Shown here piece after piece: positions 30,249-41,600 of a DNA stretch of 64,000 nucleotides. Both the position numbers and the translations under genes were made by a program. How positions within the stretch are numbered: position 1 is the first letter of the stretch; each line of letters opens with the position of its first letter. The stretch is taken from assembly GCA_000818945.1 (NCBI GenBank), contig KN805435.1, positions 1 to 64,000 of the forward strand. The letters are read 5' to 3'. The stretch is from Schizochytrium sp. CCTCC M209059. Its lineage: Eukaryota; Sar; Bigyra; Thraustochytrida; Thraustochytriidae. Below the pieces are notes generated by a model, which saw only the letters and a program-made list of their open reading frames with translations, searched no databases and was not told the origin of the DNA.

Positions 30249-32336
30249 ATGGGAGCTGGCGGCTCCACTGCATCGCGGAAGGAGACGGACTTGGTGGTGC
30301 AGCGTCAGCCCTATGAAACGAATACAAGCTACCGTATTCGCGTCAAGTTTCAAACAGAGAAATTGCCAAAGGGAACATGGCAGCAGCAGCTCGAGGATAT
30401 TTTTGGCTCAAACAAGCAATTCAGTATTGGGAGCGTGGTGAAGAAGTTCCATCGCGAATTGAACGTGAATTTGTCTCCTAAGATGCTGCGTGACTTTTAC
30501 GGGTTTTCCGAAGATGATATTTCTCTAAAGGAAGTGGCCAGGGTGTACATGGACGTCTCGTACAATCCGTCGATTGGAGCTATTTTTGCAGCTCTCATTA
30601 AAGAGAGGGACCAGCTCACCGAGACGATCTGGAACGAGTTTCAAACTGATTTTCAAGGCACACCACTTTCACAGATTGCAAGCATTACGCAAGTTGTTCG
30701 GGATTACTCAGACCTGGAGGGCCCACCAGTGACGGCGTCGCAGTTCGAAGAGTTCCTCCTCAGCCCCGCCAACTCTGCTTTTGACCCTCGTCTCGATGCT
30801 CTTCGCCGGTTCGACCGGCCACTGTCCGAGTATTTCGTCCAGGTTGCCAAAATTCAGGACTGTGACAACATGAGCGCAGAAGACATGATCAAGCGCTACG
30901 CGAGCTGTATCCGACGCGGTGCTCGTGTAGTGGAACTCGAGTGCAGCGGAGGTGCATCAGACGGCGAGCCGCGTGTCTTTGCAGACACGCGGGCAGAGAA
31001 TCTGCCCTTGGACACGCTGCCAACGCTTTTGGATACTCTCAAAGCAATTGTGGCGGAGATGAACAAGCTCGACGGCCCGGGCTCTGCGTCAAAGTCGCCC
31101 AAAAATCTGACGTGCATGGCGACAGGCACGAAAATCAATGCTATGCCGCTCTTGGTTATTGTTACCGTGCAACGCTCTTGTGACGAGACCATGCAACGAC
31201 GAATTAGCACACAGCTTCGCGAGGTGTTTGGAAGCAAGATGGATAAACTGCCGCTCAACGACAATGGGTCAATTTGGTCTCCCATCCAGCTGGACAGTCG
31301 CGTGCTCGTGATTATGTCGCACACAATGGTAGGAAACCTGGACGCCGAAGGCAATTTGACACCCGGTCCGCCGCTCGTGAGCGAGCTTAGTGATATTGCT
31401 CACTTGCGCATGGTAACCGTTCACGAGATTCGTCCAATCTTGGATCAAGCCAAGTCGCGCAAAGATCTTCGGCGTTTGTTGCAAGGGCTGGTCCTGACGC
31501 TCGCGTCGGTGGAGCTCTGTGCACATATCATGGAGCTCTCATCAATCACCGACATGCTGCTTATTCACGTGCAAACGTCGAAGCGAACAATCTTGCAAAA
31601 GAAAGAAGGCAACTTGCTGCAGCGAGACGACGACCAAGGTCGGGACCAAGACACCAGACATGTCGTGCAGTTCAGCGAGCTGCGGCCCGGCGAGACAAGT
31701 CAACTCATCATGAAGGAGGAGTCTTTGACAGAAGTGCAAAACGACGAGGTCGAGCCACTACGTGGATGGCGGTATGGCGCACAAATCGTCCCCGTACACA
31801 CGTTTGGCCACGAGGAGGCCTCTTTACAACACGCTTCGCTCTTTTGCCAGCACGGCGGCTGTGGTTTTGTTCCTCGCATGCCACGCGAGGCCTTTGAGGA
31901 CATCACTGGCTTCATTGACCTGTACGATGATTTTTGCAACGAGTACGCCCGAAGTCTGTTCGTGACGGTTCTGTCTGCGTGTCGGGTCCCAAGAGCGCAA
32001 GAGCTTTCGCAGCCGTATCTGCGCATGTATTGCAATAATGGCACTGGACTAAAGCAGGTGGCCATTACGAGCACGGTGGAGGACAATGGCTACAACCTCA
32101 TTTGGGAGGAGGACTTTGAGTTCAAGTTCCACATCAACGACCTCAATTCGGCGGCCTGCATTCTTTTTGCGCTGCATGATCGCAACCAGCTTGGCATGGA
32201 AACCTTTGCTTGGGCATCTATTCCTCTCTGGGGGTTGCAGACAGGATATCGCCGCGTTCAGATTTTTGATCTCGATCACAAGCCGGTTCCCGGCGCCATT
32301 CTCTTTCTTCACTTTGATTGGGAGCCTGAGGAGTAA
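30249..32336 (+). CDS. Phospholipase C-like protein lacking the catalytic histidines (pseudo-PI-PLC)
   Basis: 695 residues. MGAGGSTAS is a good N-myristoylation signal. Residues about 30-190 fit the helical EF-hand-like region of PLC-delta. The X domain starts at 195 (LSEYFVQVAKIQD, aligning with the LSHYFISSSHNTYL pattern, so the first catalytic His is absent) and continues to VVELECSGG at 227 (the VELDCWDG site; first Glu kept, Asp changed to Glu) and GEPRVFADTR (YHGHT site, second His absent). The Y domain has GWRYGAQIVPVHTF and CQHGGCGFVPRMP. A C2 domain runs from about 565 to the end (FVTVLSACRVPRAQEL), without the usual calcium Asp residues. It therefore cannot be a normal PIP2 hydrolase and may be a membrane-bound regulator, as PRIP proteins are in animals (analogy only). 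Confidence 0.87.
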   Translation: MGAGGSTASRKETDLVVQRQPYETNTSYRIRVKFQTEKLPKGTWQQQLEDIFGSNKQFSIGSVVKKFHRELNVNLSPKMLRDFYGFSEDDISLKEVARVYMDVSYNPSIGAIFAALIKERDQLTETIWNEFQTDFQGTPLSQIASITQVVRDYSDLEGPPVTASQFEEFLLSPANSAFDPRLDALRRFDRPLSEYFVQVAKIQDCDNMSAEDMIKRYASCIRRGARVVELECSGGASDGEPRVFADTRAENLPLDTLPTLLDTLKAIVAEMNKLDGPGSASKSPKNLTCMATGTKINAMPLLVIVTVQRSCDETMQRRISTQLREVFGSKMDKLPLNDNGSIWSPIQLDSRVLVIMSHTMVGNLDAEGNLTPGPPLVSELSDIAHLRMVTVHEIRPILDQAKSRKDLRRLLQGLVLTLASVELCAHIMELSSITDMLLIHVQTSKRTILQKKEGNLLQRDDDQGRDQDTRHVVQFSELRPGETSQLIMKEESLTEVQNDEVEPLRGWRYGAQIVPVHTFGHEEASLQHASLFCQHGGCGFVPRMPREAFEDITGFIDLYDDFCNEYARSLFVTVLSACRVPRAQELSQPYLRMYCNNGTGLKQVAITSTVEDNGYNLIWEEDFEFKFHINDLNSAACILFALHDRNQLGMETFAWASIPLWGLQTGYRRVQIFDLDHKPVPGAILFLHFDWEPEE

Positions 32337-33056
32337 TGATGCGTACGTGCAAACAATACTTGGGGTCCCGGGTTCATGCAAGCCGTTCGTTCAAAAGCAC
32401 CATTGTGTCTATGGCTGTACCAAACGTAAAGCGCTCTATCAAAACGCTAAGAGCTCAGGGCCTTTTTATAATCCATCATTGAGTTTGTGTCAATTCTAAG
32501 TATATGCAATGGACGAAAAAGAAAAGACATCTCTTTCACATGAGGAAGACAATGGTTTTTTGAAGAATTTGAGTCGATACAGATTCTCTTGCAAAGGGGG
32601 AAAGATCTTGGCTTTCGCGTGAGAAAGATTTTGGCAAGCTATCCTTTTGAAAGAAACAGGAAAACAATGAGCGTGCGCTCGTGACGACGGACGCTGCTTT
32701 GTGACGATCGATTGAAGATCTTAGTTGTGCTCATCCATAAGCCTTGTCTCTTGTCTGGGGTGCCCTTGATCCGCTTGACCGGGGCAAGAAGAAGAAGGAT
32801 TCCTGGAAAAATCAACACACTTTCTTATTTCTTCACAACAAGTTCGTATTTGTTTCGGTTGTTTGACCCGAAACCAAAAAACAAGCCGCCGTCTCTTTTT
32901 GCGCGTTCTCTGCTAGCCCTGACAGACCTACATTCTTCCTCACCACGCGTAAGGCCCCGCTCTCCCAAAGAGCAAGGCCCCGGCAAGTGCGGGCACTGCG
33001 GGCAGGCACAGTCGAGGCCGTGCAGTATTGGATGTCGCCTTTGTTGCGTCCTTGTG
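32337..33056. other. Convergent 3' region
   Basis: 720 bp between the PLC-like and sulfatase stop codons, AT-rich to about 32900. It should hold both polyadenylation sites. No conserved ORF. Confidence 0.45.
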
Positions 33057-35903
33057 TCAAGACGTGTCGCACTTTGTCACCTTTGACAGCACGTTATTCG
33101 CATTGGGGCAGGACTTGAGTTCGCACTTGTTGCACGCCCAGTACTTTCCCCTTTTCCTTTTCCATCCGCACGAGGCCGGATCGGAGAGCGAGGAAAAACA
33201 CGTTTGCGCAGTGTCGTTATCCGCGTAGCACTCGGCTGTATCTGTGCACGGCAGGCAATCCGAGGACGTCTTGAAGGTGTCCTCAATCTGGCAGGTCTCA
33301 AAGCGCTCGCAGGCGGTGCACGTGTACTTTTTATCCGAAGCGTCGGTGCACTGATCTTCGGCACCGAGATCAGACATGAGGAGGCACGGATTCATAAAAC
33401 ACCCAATCATGTACGTGGAGTCGCCACCGCGAACCTTGTTCTTTCTCTTGTACCACACACATCGGCCGCCCGTGTCTTGAATGTTGCACGTCTTGTCATT
33501 ACGATTGTGGCACGTGTTCATGACACATTTTTGCAGCGGCTCAAAGTACTGGCAGCCGGCGATAGCAAGACATTGACGGCCGTACTTTTTCTTCCAACGC
33601 CAATACTTTCTGGTGTTCTTGGGAACCGGGTCCTTGTCAAGGTCTGGGCTCACGGCGGCGCAGGCTGCCTCAAGTGCCGAAGCAGCAGCTGTCTTTGCAA
33701 TTTGCGACTCGATGCACGAAGAGGCAGAGTCATGCTCTTCCCACCAGTTCGTCGAGTGCACCATGTTGCAAAAGCTCGAAAACGACGTTGGCCCAAACGT
33801 TGGGGCCACAGTGGGTGCCTCTGTCGGAATGGGGGTTGTCGGACTCTCCGTGGGGTATCTTGTTGGGCGTTCGGTCGGCGCTTCAGTCGGCGTCAGCGTG
33901 GGGCTTTCTGTGGGGAAACCTGTCGGGGCCATGGTTGGCACGTTGATCGTTCGAGTGCGCGCGTCTTCGGCAATGAGACACTCCGAGCTCTCTTTGTCCC
34001 AGGTGCAAGCTGCATCATCGTCGTTTTGGCGCTCGAGACAAAGAGTCTCGGCGTCGCTGCCGGAAAAGTCACAGAAACTGCGGCTGCGACAAGCGTCCCC
34101 GATGTAAATGCAGTGGTCGCCAATTGCTGCGCAAGACTCGGCGTCCATGTCCGAGTCTGCAAGACCAATTGCAGTGAGCGAGGACGAAGCATCACATCGG
34201 AGAAAGTAGGCTCGCAGCATTGCGGAATAATCGACAATGTCTGAGGCATACTTGCTCGAAGCGGAGACAGCAAGGTTGTCCGTCTCGTCGCCAAGAGAGC
34301 CGCCTTGGGAGTCGTCGTGCTCGTACAGCTCGGTCGCATCGAGGCCTGCGTCAGTCCAATCTCCAATGATGCTATCATTGTCAAAGTAGCGCCACTCGGT
34401 GTACCTGTACCCTTTGATGCGCATGGAGTAGCCCATGAAATGAATTTCGCGAAGCGATATCAAACACTTGCTCTCGTCAGCAGCGCACCTCCCACATCCT
34501 ACCTCTTCGCCCGAGCTCTTCCAGACACAGATGCGACAAGGCAGGCTACCCTGCTGCGTCGCGGTGATGCCACGCGCCGAGAGCTGATATTCGTCTGCAC
34601 AGACCGGGTTTGCCGAAAAGGCAGAGTGCAGCGGGTACGACCAGTCGCGTCCAGCACGAGAGTCGACGCGCTCAATGACCTCTGCTACATCATCGGGGGT
34701 GATGACATCGGGACGGAGGGCATCGGCAAAGCTGTTGCCTTCGAGTTCGAACTTGTCGGTTTGGGCCTTGGACACGGGAATGTTCGCAAGTTCTGCAAAG
34801 GTGGGGAAAAAGTCGAGATGACTGACGATGCGCATCTCGCGTGTGCCAGGCTTGCGGGTGGATCTTGGGTCGCGAATCATAAGCGGCACGCGGAGGGCAA
34901 TATCGTAGAGCGAACTCTTGCACCAGGCGCCATGCTCGCCCAGACTCCAGCCGTGATCCGAGGTGATAATGACGAGTGTGTTGTCGTAGTCGACGACGTC
35001 AAGCACACGACCAACAAGGTCGTCGACCCACTCGACGGAGCCAAAGTATCCCGCGCGGATCGTGCGAGCAAGGTCGTTGGAGATGAGATTATCATTCTCG
35101 TCAACGAAGTCCTCGGCAGCTACCTCGTCGGAGTCCAAGAGATCATAGCACATGAGGGCGTGGGCTTGCCAGGGCGCATCCTGGGGTTTTGATTTGAGGG
35201 ATGAGCTCACAATGGACGTCTGTGAGGCTGATTGTTTTTCATAAATCGACGTGGGCATGCGCCAGGTAAGGTGCGGACGTCGGATGCCGAGTACAAAGAA
35301 CCATTGCTTCTTTTGTTTTGTGAATCGCTTGATGCGGTCGATGGCGAAGGTCGCTCCGTAGTAATCCGTGAGGTCTGATTCGTTGTCAACCGGGCAGATG
35401 GCTTGGGTTCCGCAGTTTTCCTCATCGAGCTCTGTAGCTTGTTGTCGGTAGCCGTCAAAGATGTACTGGTTGTTGGTGATGAAGTGGGTGACCTTACTGG
35501 TGCCCTGTGTGTGGAATCCGTTGTCGCCAAAGTACGAAATAAAGTCGTTATTCTCCTTGAGGAGATCCAGCTCGGTATCTCGATCGAGATGTTGAAAGTA
35601 TCCGAGCGTGTTTGTGCTGCGTCCGGTCAGCATGGAGAGGCGCGACGGGCCGCAGAGGGCCTGCTGTGGATATACGCGCTCAAAGACGACTGCTTCTTCA
35701 GCGAAGGCATCCATGTTCGGCGTTTCGACCTCGGAGGATCCGTAGGTGGCAATTTCGGGTCGGAAGTCGTCGATAATGATGAGGAGCGTGTTGAGCTTGT
35801 CGCTGCTCGCAGACGTCGGGGTGGCCAAGATGGCGCTCACCACGAGCGCCATGAGGGCCGCCATCTTGGATGCCTGCCACTGCGTTTGGCGCCGCAGCTG
35901 CAT
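33057..35903 (-). CDS. Iduronate-2-sulfatase-like enzyme with mucin-like and Cys-rich C-terminal extension
   Basis: 948 residues. Removes sulfate esters; the animal relative acts on heparan and dermatan sulfate in lysosomes. A hydrophobic signal peptide lies at about 14-32. The sulfatase core includes metal Asp45/Asp46 (LLIIIDDFRPEIATYG), the formylglycine motif CGPSR with Cys84 (QALCGPSRLSMLTGR), GIRRPHLTWRMP, and TSDHGWSLGEHGAWCKSSLY, close to IDS. After about residue 640 comes a Thr/Pro spacer of PTxAPT/PTESPT units, then a Cys-rich tail of about 230 residues with at least 20 Cys. IDS is about 550 residues, so the tail is an addition, perhaps for wall or surface attachment. The substrate cannot be read from sequence. 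The next gene is divergent. Confidence 0.9.
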   Translation of the reverse strand: MQLRRQTQWQASKMAALMALVVSAILATPTSASSDKLNTLLIIIDDFRPEIATYGSSEVETPNMDAFAEEAVVFERVYPQQALCGPSRLSMLTGRSTNTLGYFQHLDRDTELDLLKENNDFISYFGDNGFHTQGTSKVTHFITNNQYIFDGYRQQATELDEENCGTQAICPVDNESDLTDYYGATFAIDRIKRFTKQKKQWFFVLGIRRPHLTWRMPTSIYEKQSASQTSIVSSSLKSKPQDAPWQAHALMCYDLLDSDEVAAEDFVDENDNLISNDLARTIRAGYFGSVEWVDDLVGRVLDVVDYDNTLVIITSDHGWSLGEHGAWCKSSLYDIALRVPLMIRDPRSTRKPGTREMRIVSHLDFFPTFAELANIPVSKAQTDKFELEGNSFADALRPDVITPDDVAEVIERVDSRAGRDWSYPLHSAFSANPVCADEYQLSARGITATQQGSLPCRICVWKSSGEEVGCGRCAADESKCLISLREIHFMGYSMRIKGYRYTEWRYFDNDSIIGDWTDAGLDATELYEHDDSQGGSLGDETDNLAVSASSKYASDIVDYSAMLRAYFLRCDASSSLTAIGLADSDMDAESCAAIGDHCIYIGDACRSRSFCDFSGSDAETLCLERQNDDDAACTWDKESSECLIAEDARTRTINVPTMAPTGFPTESPTLTPTEAPTERPTRYPTESPTTPIPTEAPTVAPTFGPTSFSSFCNMVHSTNWWEEHDSASSCIESQIAKTAAASALEAACAAVSPDLDKDPVPKNTRKYWRWKKKYGRQCLAIAGCQYFEPLQKCVMNTCHNRNDKTCNIQDTGGRCVWYKRKNKVRGGDSTYMIGCFMNPCLLMSDLGAEDQCTDASDKKYTCTACERFETCQIEDTFKTSSDCLPCTDTAECYADNDTAQTCFSSLSDPASCGWKRKRGKYWACNKCELKSCPNANNVLSKVTKCDTS
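33788..33948 (-). repeat. PT-rich mucin-like coding repeat in sulfatase
   Basis: Encodes about 50 residues of degenerate PTxxPT units linking the sulfatase core to the Cys-rich tail. Thr-rich spacing suggests O-glycosylation. Confidence 0.8.
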
Positions 35904-36615
35904 CTTTTCTTACGTGTCCCCTCGTCCTCGTCGTTTGCGATTTGCGCGCGGGCCCGGGTGCCGTCGTCAGGACGCTGGCCTCCTCCGCCTCACGCGGGCC
36001 AGGCTCGTCCGCGCCGCGTGTTGTGATTACCGGCTAGGCCAGCTAGGCCAGCTAGGCCAGCTAGCTAGCCCTTTGCTAGCTCTTGCTAGCTAGGCGTCAC
36101 GTGCCGCGCCGCGGCACGGATCGCGGCTTCAACTCCGCCTCGCGCTCGCGCTCGCGCTGGCGCCAGCACCGCGCCGACGGCCGCTTACCGCGCGCGCTTG
36201 CCTCCTCCGCGCTGTCCTCTCCTCGCCGCGTCGCGTCGCGTCGCGTCGCGTCGCACGGCGCGGCGCGTTGGCCTTGAAGACTTGGGCGGGAGTCGGTCTC
36301 CGGCGCCAAAAAGCAATCAATCGCCGATGCCTCGCGGCGATCCCTCGCTGCGCGCCCTCCCGCTCGCCCGCTGCTGCTGCTATGCTGCTGCTGCTGCTGC
36401 TGCCGCCGCGCGACGCTGCCTCACGCGGCCGAGGGCGCGGCGTGCCGGGTCGAGGGTGCCGCGGCGTGCCTGGAATCCGGGGTCTGGCCGCCGCCCGTGC
36501 GCGTCAGGCGAGTCGCTTCCTCCCGCTCGGCGACCGGAAAAAACACTACTGGCCAAGTCGGGAAAAGCGTATTTGCTGCCAAGCGGCAGTTGCGTCGCGC
36601 CCACCCATTGTCTCC

Positions 36616-36617
<2 letters not shown>

Positions 36618-36665
<48 letters not shown>
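36618..36665. repeat. (CAG)16 trinucleotide repeat outside any supported gene
   Basis: Sixteen perfect CAG units. ORFs crossing it have no recognised content. Confidence 0.92.
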
Positions 36666-36668
<3 letters not shown>

Positions 36669-37102
36669 CAGCTGCCGCCACCGCTCGCACGCCGCGCTCT
36701 TGTGAACCTAAGCGCGCTGAGCAGGGCGGAGTTGCTGCGCGTCGCCTGGGTCCGGAGGGGTCTCGCGCTTTTTCGCGCGCTTTATCGTGGCTAGCACGGG
36801 CGGAGTTGGCGTCAGAAGGCGGCGGAGCGTGCTTGGCATGATAAGGACGATGAGGAATCCGGTCCCCGTTGACTCGCACGCGTCACGGCTTCTTTGGCGC
36901 GAAGAATGCTTGATAGCAAAAGCAAAGCATGAACACAGCCAGCACAGCACGGCTGCGCTGCGCTGCAGTTGCAGTTGCCGCGGTGCTTGGTGATCTCGTG
37001 AAGGGGCCCGGGCGGTGCCCGTGCTGTTGCACGAATCCAGTTCAGGAACGCGCGATACCGTACATCATGCACGCGCCCTGCCGGTCAGTCACTCCCTCGT
37101 GC

Positions 37103-37127
37103 GCTAGCTAGCTAGCTAGCTAGCTAG
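37103..37127. repeat. (GCTA)6 tetranucleotide repeat
   Basis: Self-complementary CTAG-containing units in the large divergent intergenic region, followed by a short CTG run. Confidence 0.85.
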
Positions 37128-37236
37128 CATAGCTGCTGCTGCTGCTGCTGCAAGTTGACCGATAAAACCGGCCATCTAACTTCGGCCGGCCCATTTGGCA
37201 TTTCTCGCCAACCTCGTGCTCTCTGCATCGCGCTTT

Positions 37237-37267
<31 letters not shown>

Positions 37268-38690
37268 GCTCGTCCTCGTCCTCGCGCTCCTCGAAGAGCG
37301 CCGCGATGGACGCCGGTCGCCATCTTGGATTCGTTCAAACCTCTCTTCCTTTTTTTCGGACACCTCCCCCTGCACGTGATCATGGCGCACCCCGAGCGCT
37401 AACCGCTTCCTACCGCTCCGCCTACGCCCCCTCGGACCGGCCCCTTGCGCGCGCCTCTTTTCCCCCTTTGCACTTACTTGTTAAAATATAGTATACTACC
37501 TGCTATCTGCCAGTAGGCTAGCCACTATCGAGTGCGCGCGCGAGTGCTCACTCATTCATCGCTCCCTCCCGGCACTTTCGACTGCCGGCCGCGCGAAGTA
37601 ACCAAAGGTGGACGAACGCCAACGCGCGCAGCTGCAGCTGCAGCCTGCGGCTGCCTCGGCCATGGTCCGAGCGAGCGCCGACCTCCTCATCACCCGGTCA
37701 GCCAGAACCTCTGCCTGGCAGAGGCGAGGTGGCCGCTTCGCGCGCCGCCATCCATCACTCCTCCCATGCCAGCCTCGCTGGACCGACTTTTTTTTTCCTT
37801 TTTTCCTTCTTTCCAGGCATCTACGCAACGCGTTTTCCCCTCAGCATCAGCATGCGCAACGCAAACTATGAGCTCAGGTTCTACCGCCACTGCTCACCCG
37901 GTCCACACGGTAAAATTAGTAGCGAAGAATTATACCGAGATGAATGACCAGTACCCTGCCCCTCACAACTCCACTAAACCCTTGCACATGGAACCCGTCC
38001 CAATCTCAATATCTCTCCACCCAGCATCATATTGGAAATCTCTGAAACAGCGTATTTAACGCTGCTGGGTGCGTGTATTAATTTGGCCGACACTGGACTT
38101 GACGTTCGTGTTACCGTTACCTGTCCCAATTTTCCTTCGAGGAGTGTAGAATTCTTCGTAGGCTTCGCTACGTAGTTGCGCGGGAGGCAGGCGAACGTTG
38201 GCCAGATAAGAGAGCGCGGCCGCAGAGGAGCAGGTGGGGAGCTCCACTGGGCGGACGATTGCGCGGCGAGGTGGACAGGGAGCGGTTCTGGGCCTCAGAG
38301 AGGAACGCCCCAGGGTCCACTGGAATGCGGTCCCAGGGCGGCCAAGGAGCCGCAACAAACCGAGGTCCCGCGACAGGAGACCAGACAGGACGCGAGCGCG
38401 ACGCGCGGGGGCGAGTCGCGGTGAGGCGAGTCGCGGCGCGACGAGATTGCGCGCGACACGTTGTCCAGCTCGTCGACGTCTTTCGCCGCGGAAAGGAAAA
38501 ATTTGGGAGAAGGAGAAGAAGGAAACTTTTGGTTCTCGCGAGCGTGAGAACCCAGTTCGGAAGACAGACGACAACCCTCGTGCGTGCGTGCGTGCGCGCG
38601 TGAGAGCAACACCCCCCTCGCGGAGCACGAGGTCGAGTACGCGTTCGTTCAAGCAAAAGGACAAGAAACTCAAGTACAAGTACATCGGCC

Positions 38691-41600
38691 ATGATGAGAT
38701 CAACGGCGTACTTTGTGGACCTGGGCGAGCAACGACAACAGCAGCATCAGCAACAGCAGCACAAGCAACGGCTTGCGTCAATGAAGATGAACGAGCCTGC
38801 TAACCCGCTCACAGAGCGCAAGCCCGGCACGCCGACCAAGGCGCGCGGAAGCAACAATTGCTCCATCGACGCTGGTGAAGAAAATAAGACGCAGGCGTGC
38901 AACCAGCTCGCAGAAGGTCCTCTCATGGTCAAGAGCATGAACGGCGCGGGCAAGCCGCAGCTCCCGGAACGCCTTCAGAAGCGGCTGGCCTCGCTGCCAG
39001 GGCGACCAAGCGCAGAACAAATCCGACAAAAGGAAGAGCAGGTCGAGATGAAGCGCGAGGAAATGCTCAAGGCCAAAGTCATGGGCGCAGCACAATTCGG
39101 GGCCAAGGTCCAAGAAGTGCGTGCGCGCAAAGATGAGTTCAACAGGAACATTTTGGGCTGCTGCGGCGCCAGCGCCGGGGCAAGCCAGCCCAGCGCGCCC
39201 CCCGCTCCCGTCAAGCTACCGGGCCGGCTGCAAAAGCGCCTGCGTAACCTCAAGGCGGCGTCGGCGGCCCGAGCCAAGCCAGTACTCGAAAAGGAGGCTC
39301 AGACTGCCGCACGCCGCGAAGCTAGACTTCGCGCCGTCGCGGACAAGCAAGCCGCGCATCTCGCGACCGTCGCCGCGCGCAAGGAGGCCAAGGCCACCGA
39401 AGCAAGATTCGATGTGGCCTCCACGCCAGACTTCTTGCCCGCCAACCTCAAGGCAAGACTTGAAAGCCTCCGACGCCCGACCAAGGAAACGATTCTGCGC
39501 AAAGAAGCATTGGCAGATGCCAAGCGCCGTCTTGTGCTCGAGGCCAAGGCCAAGCGTGCCAGCGACCACATGGTCGTTGTTGAGCAGGCCCGGGCAGCAA
39601 AGAAGGCCTTTGTTGCAAATGAGGTCGACTTTGGGTCCGCAAATCCTGGGGCTCCCGCTGTGGGTGTGAAGCTTCCCAAGCGCCTTGCTCTTCGCGCCGA
39701 GCGACTGGCCCCCAACTGGACCCCGGACTCGGTCGTTGCCTCGCATGAAGGTGCCGCGGCGCGCCGGCGCGAGCTGATGGAGATGAAGATGGCGAAAGCC
39801 TGTGCCCATCTAACCCGGGTGTCCAAGCTGCGCGAGGCGAAAACCACCGAGGCCCGCTTTCCAGAATTCAATAAAGTCAGCAGTGCAGCGGAACCGGCGG
39901 CGGCGGCGGCGGGGGTCGACGCTGCCTCGGTGCAGCTGCCCGAGCGGCTTCGTGCGCGGCTGGCGGCCTTGACCAGGCCGACCAAGGAGGCCTTGCTGCG
40001 CAAGGAGGCTCTCGCCGCCAAGCGCGCAGAGCTGTACACAGCCGCCAAGGTCCAGGCGGCCCGTGTCCACAACGAAGTGGCCGTACCGCGCGCACGCGCT
40101 CTCAAGGAAAGTCTCGAGAGCAACAACATCCTTTTGGCCACGAGCGCTGACACCAAGCTTGCCACGCCTGTCCCGCTTCCGAAGCGACTCACCAAGAGGC
40201 TTGTGATGCTGGGAGCAGGTAAATCGGCCTGGACCCCGGAGGCTCAGCTGGCCAAGGAGGCCGCTGCCGAGCAGCGTCGTCGTGATATGCTTGAGGGAGT
40301 GATGGCCAGTGCCGCTGAGCACAGCGCCAAGGTCGCGAAGCTGAGCGCCAATAAGAAGCTCGAGCCGCGCTTCGGCAACAACAAGATCCCCGCTGGTCTC
40401 CCGGAAAATCTGCGCACCCGCCTCGAAGGTGCTCTTCGGCGCACGCCAGAGGCCATTTTGCGCAAGAACGAACTCGCCAGCGTACGGCGCTCCGTCGCCC
40501 TCGCCGCGCGTGCGCACGTTGCGCATCAGCGAGGTGAGGCTGCCCGTGCCGCTGTGGCTCTCAAGCATAGCATGGCTGAGACCGGCATGGAGCTCGCTAG
40601 TGGGCAGGTGGCGACGGCGACGCCGCTCCCGCGCGCTCTGGCGCGGCGCGCCGCCAAGCTCGCGCCCCGCTGGACGCCCGAGGGCCTCGTAGGCAAGGAG
40701 GCCGCCGCGGGCGATACCCTGCGTGCGTCGCTGGCGGCCAAGGCTGCCAAGGCTCGCAAGCACAACCGTCTTGCGGCCTCGCGCGCGGCTGCCAAGGCCC
40801 GCGAGCCCCGTTTTGCGGCAGAGGCCGCGGCCCCGGAGCTGCCTGAGCACCTTCGCTCGCGGCTGGCGTCGCTGACGCGACCGCGTCCCGAGGCGATTCG
40901 CCGCAAGCTGGCCGCGGCCTCGCAGCGTCGCGAGATCCGGCTGGAGTCGCTGCGCCACCGCGCGCGCGAGGCCGCCCCTGCCCGCGAGCGGGCGCGCGCT
41001 CTGCACGCAGACCTCGAGCAGAACCAGGTCTGGATTGTGCGTGGGTCCCCAGAGCCGTTGAAGCTCCCTAAGAGACTCGCTGCACGTGCCGAGAGCTTGG
41101 CGTCGCAGGCCCAGGCGCGCGGCGGCGAGGCGTCGCTGCGGCGCGAAGAGGCCGCTGCGTCGCGGCGCGAGGCGCTTCTGCGCGCGCGGCGGACTGCGGC
41201 GCGCACGCACGTGCGTCGGGCCATGGCACGGCGGCAGGCCAAGGAGACCGAGGCGAGGTTTCCCGAGGGAGCGCCCGCCGGCGTGGAGCTGCCGGCGGCG
41301 CTGGCGGCACGGCTGGCGGCTCTGCGCAAGCCCACGGACGCTGCCGTGCGGCGCAAGCTCGAGCTGGCGGCGAAGCGGGCCCAGCTTGCTCGCGAGGCGA
41401 AGGCTCATGCGGCCAGCATGCACCTGGCACACGCTGCCAAGGTGCGCCAGGTGCGTGACACGTACCGAGACTCGATGCAGCTTCTGACCAAGGGCGAGAC
41501 GGTTGCCGTGGCGCTCCCGAAGCGCCTTCGAGCGCGTCTTGCTTCGCTCGAGGCGGCCAAGAAATCTCCATCTGCGCTCTTGGCCAAGGAAGCCGCCGCT

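Larger units (their letters stand above)
35904..38690. other. 2.8-kb divergent intergenic region, repeat-rich
   Basis: No convincing gene. It contains CTAGC/GGCCAGCTA-type repeats (about 36035-36090), a GTCGC run (36234-36255), (CAG)16 at 36618-36665, a GCTA run (37103-37127) and GTCCTC repeats (about 37235-37290). Several ORFs of 100-200 codons cross these repeats on both strands but are compositionally biased shadows. The 300 bp before 38691 are probably the leader of the stathmin-like gene. Confidence 0.45.
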
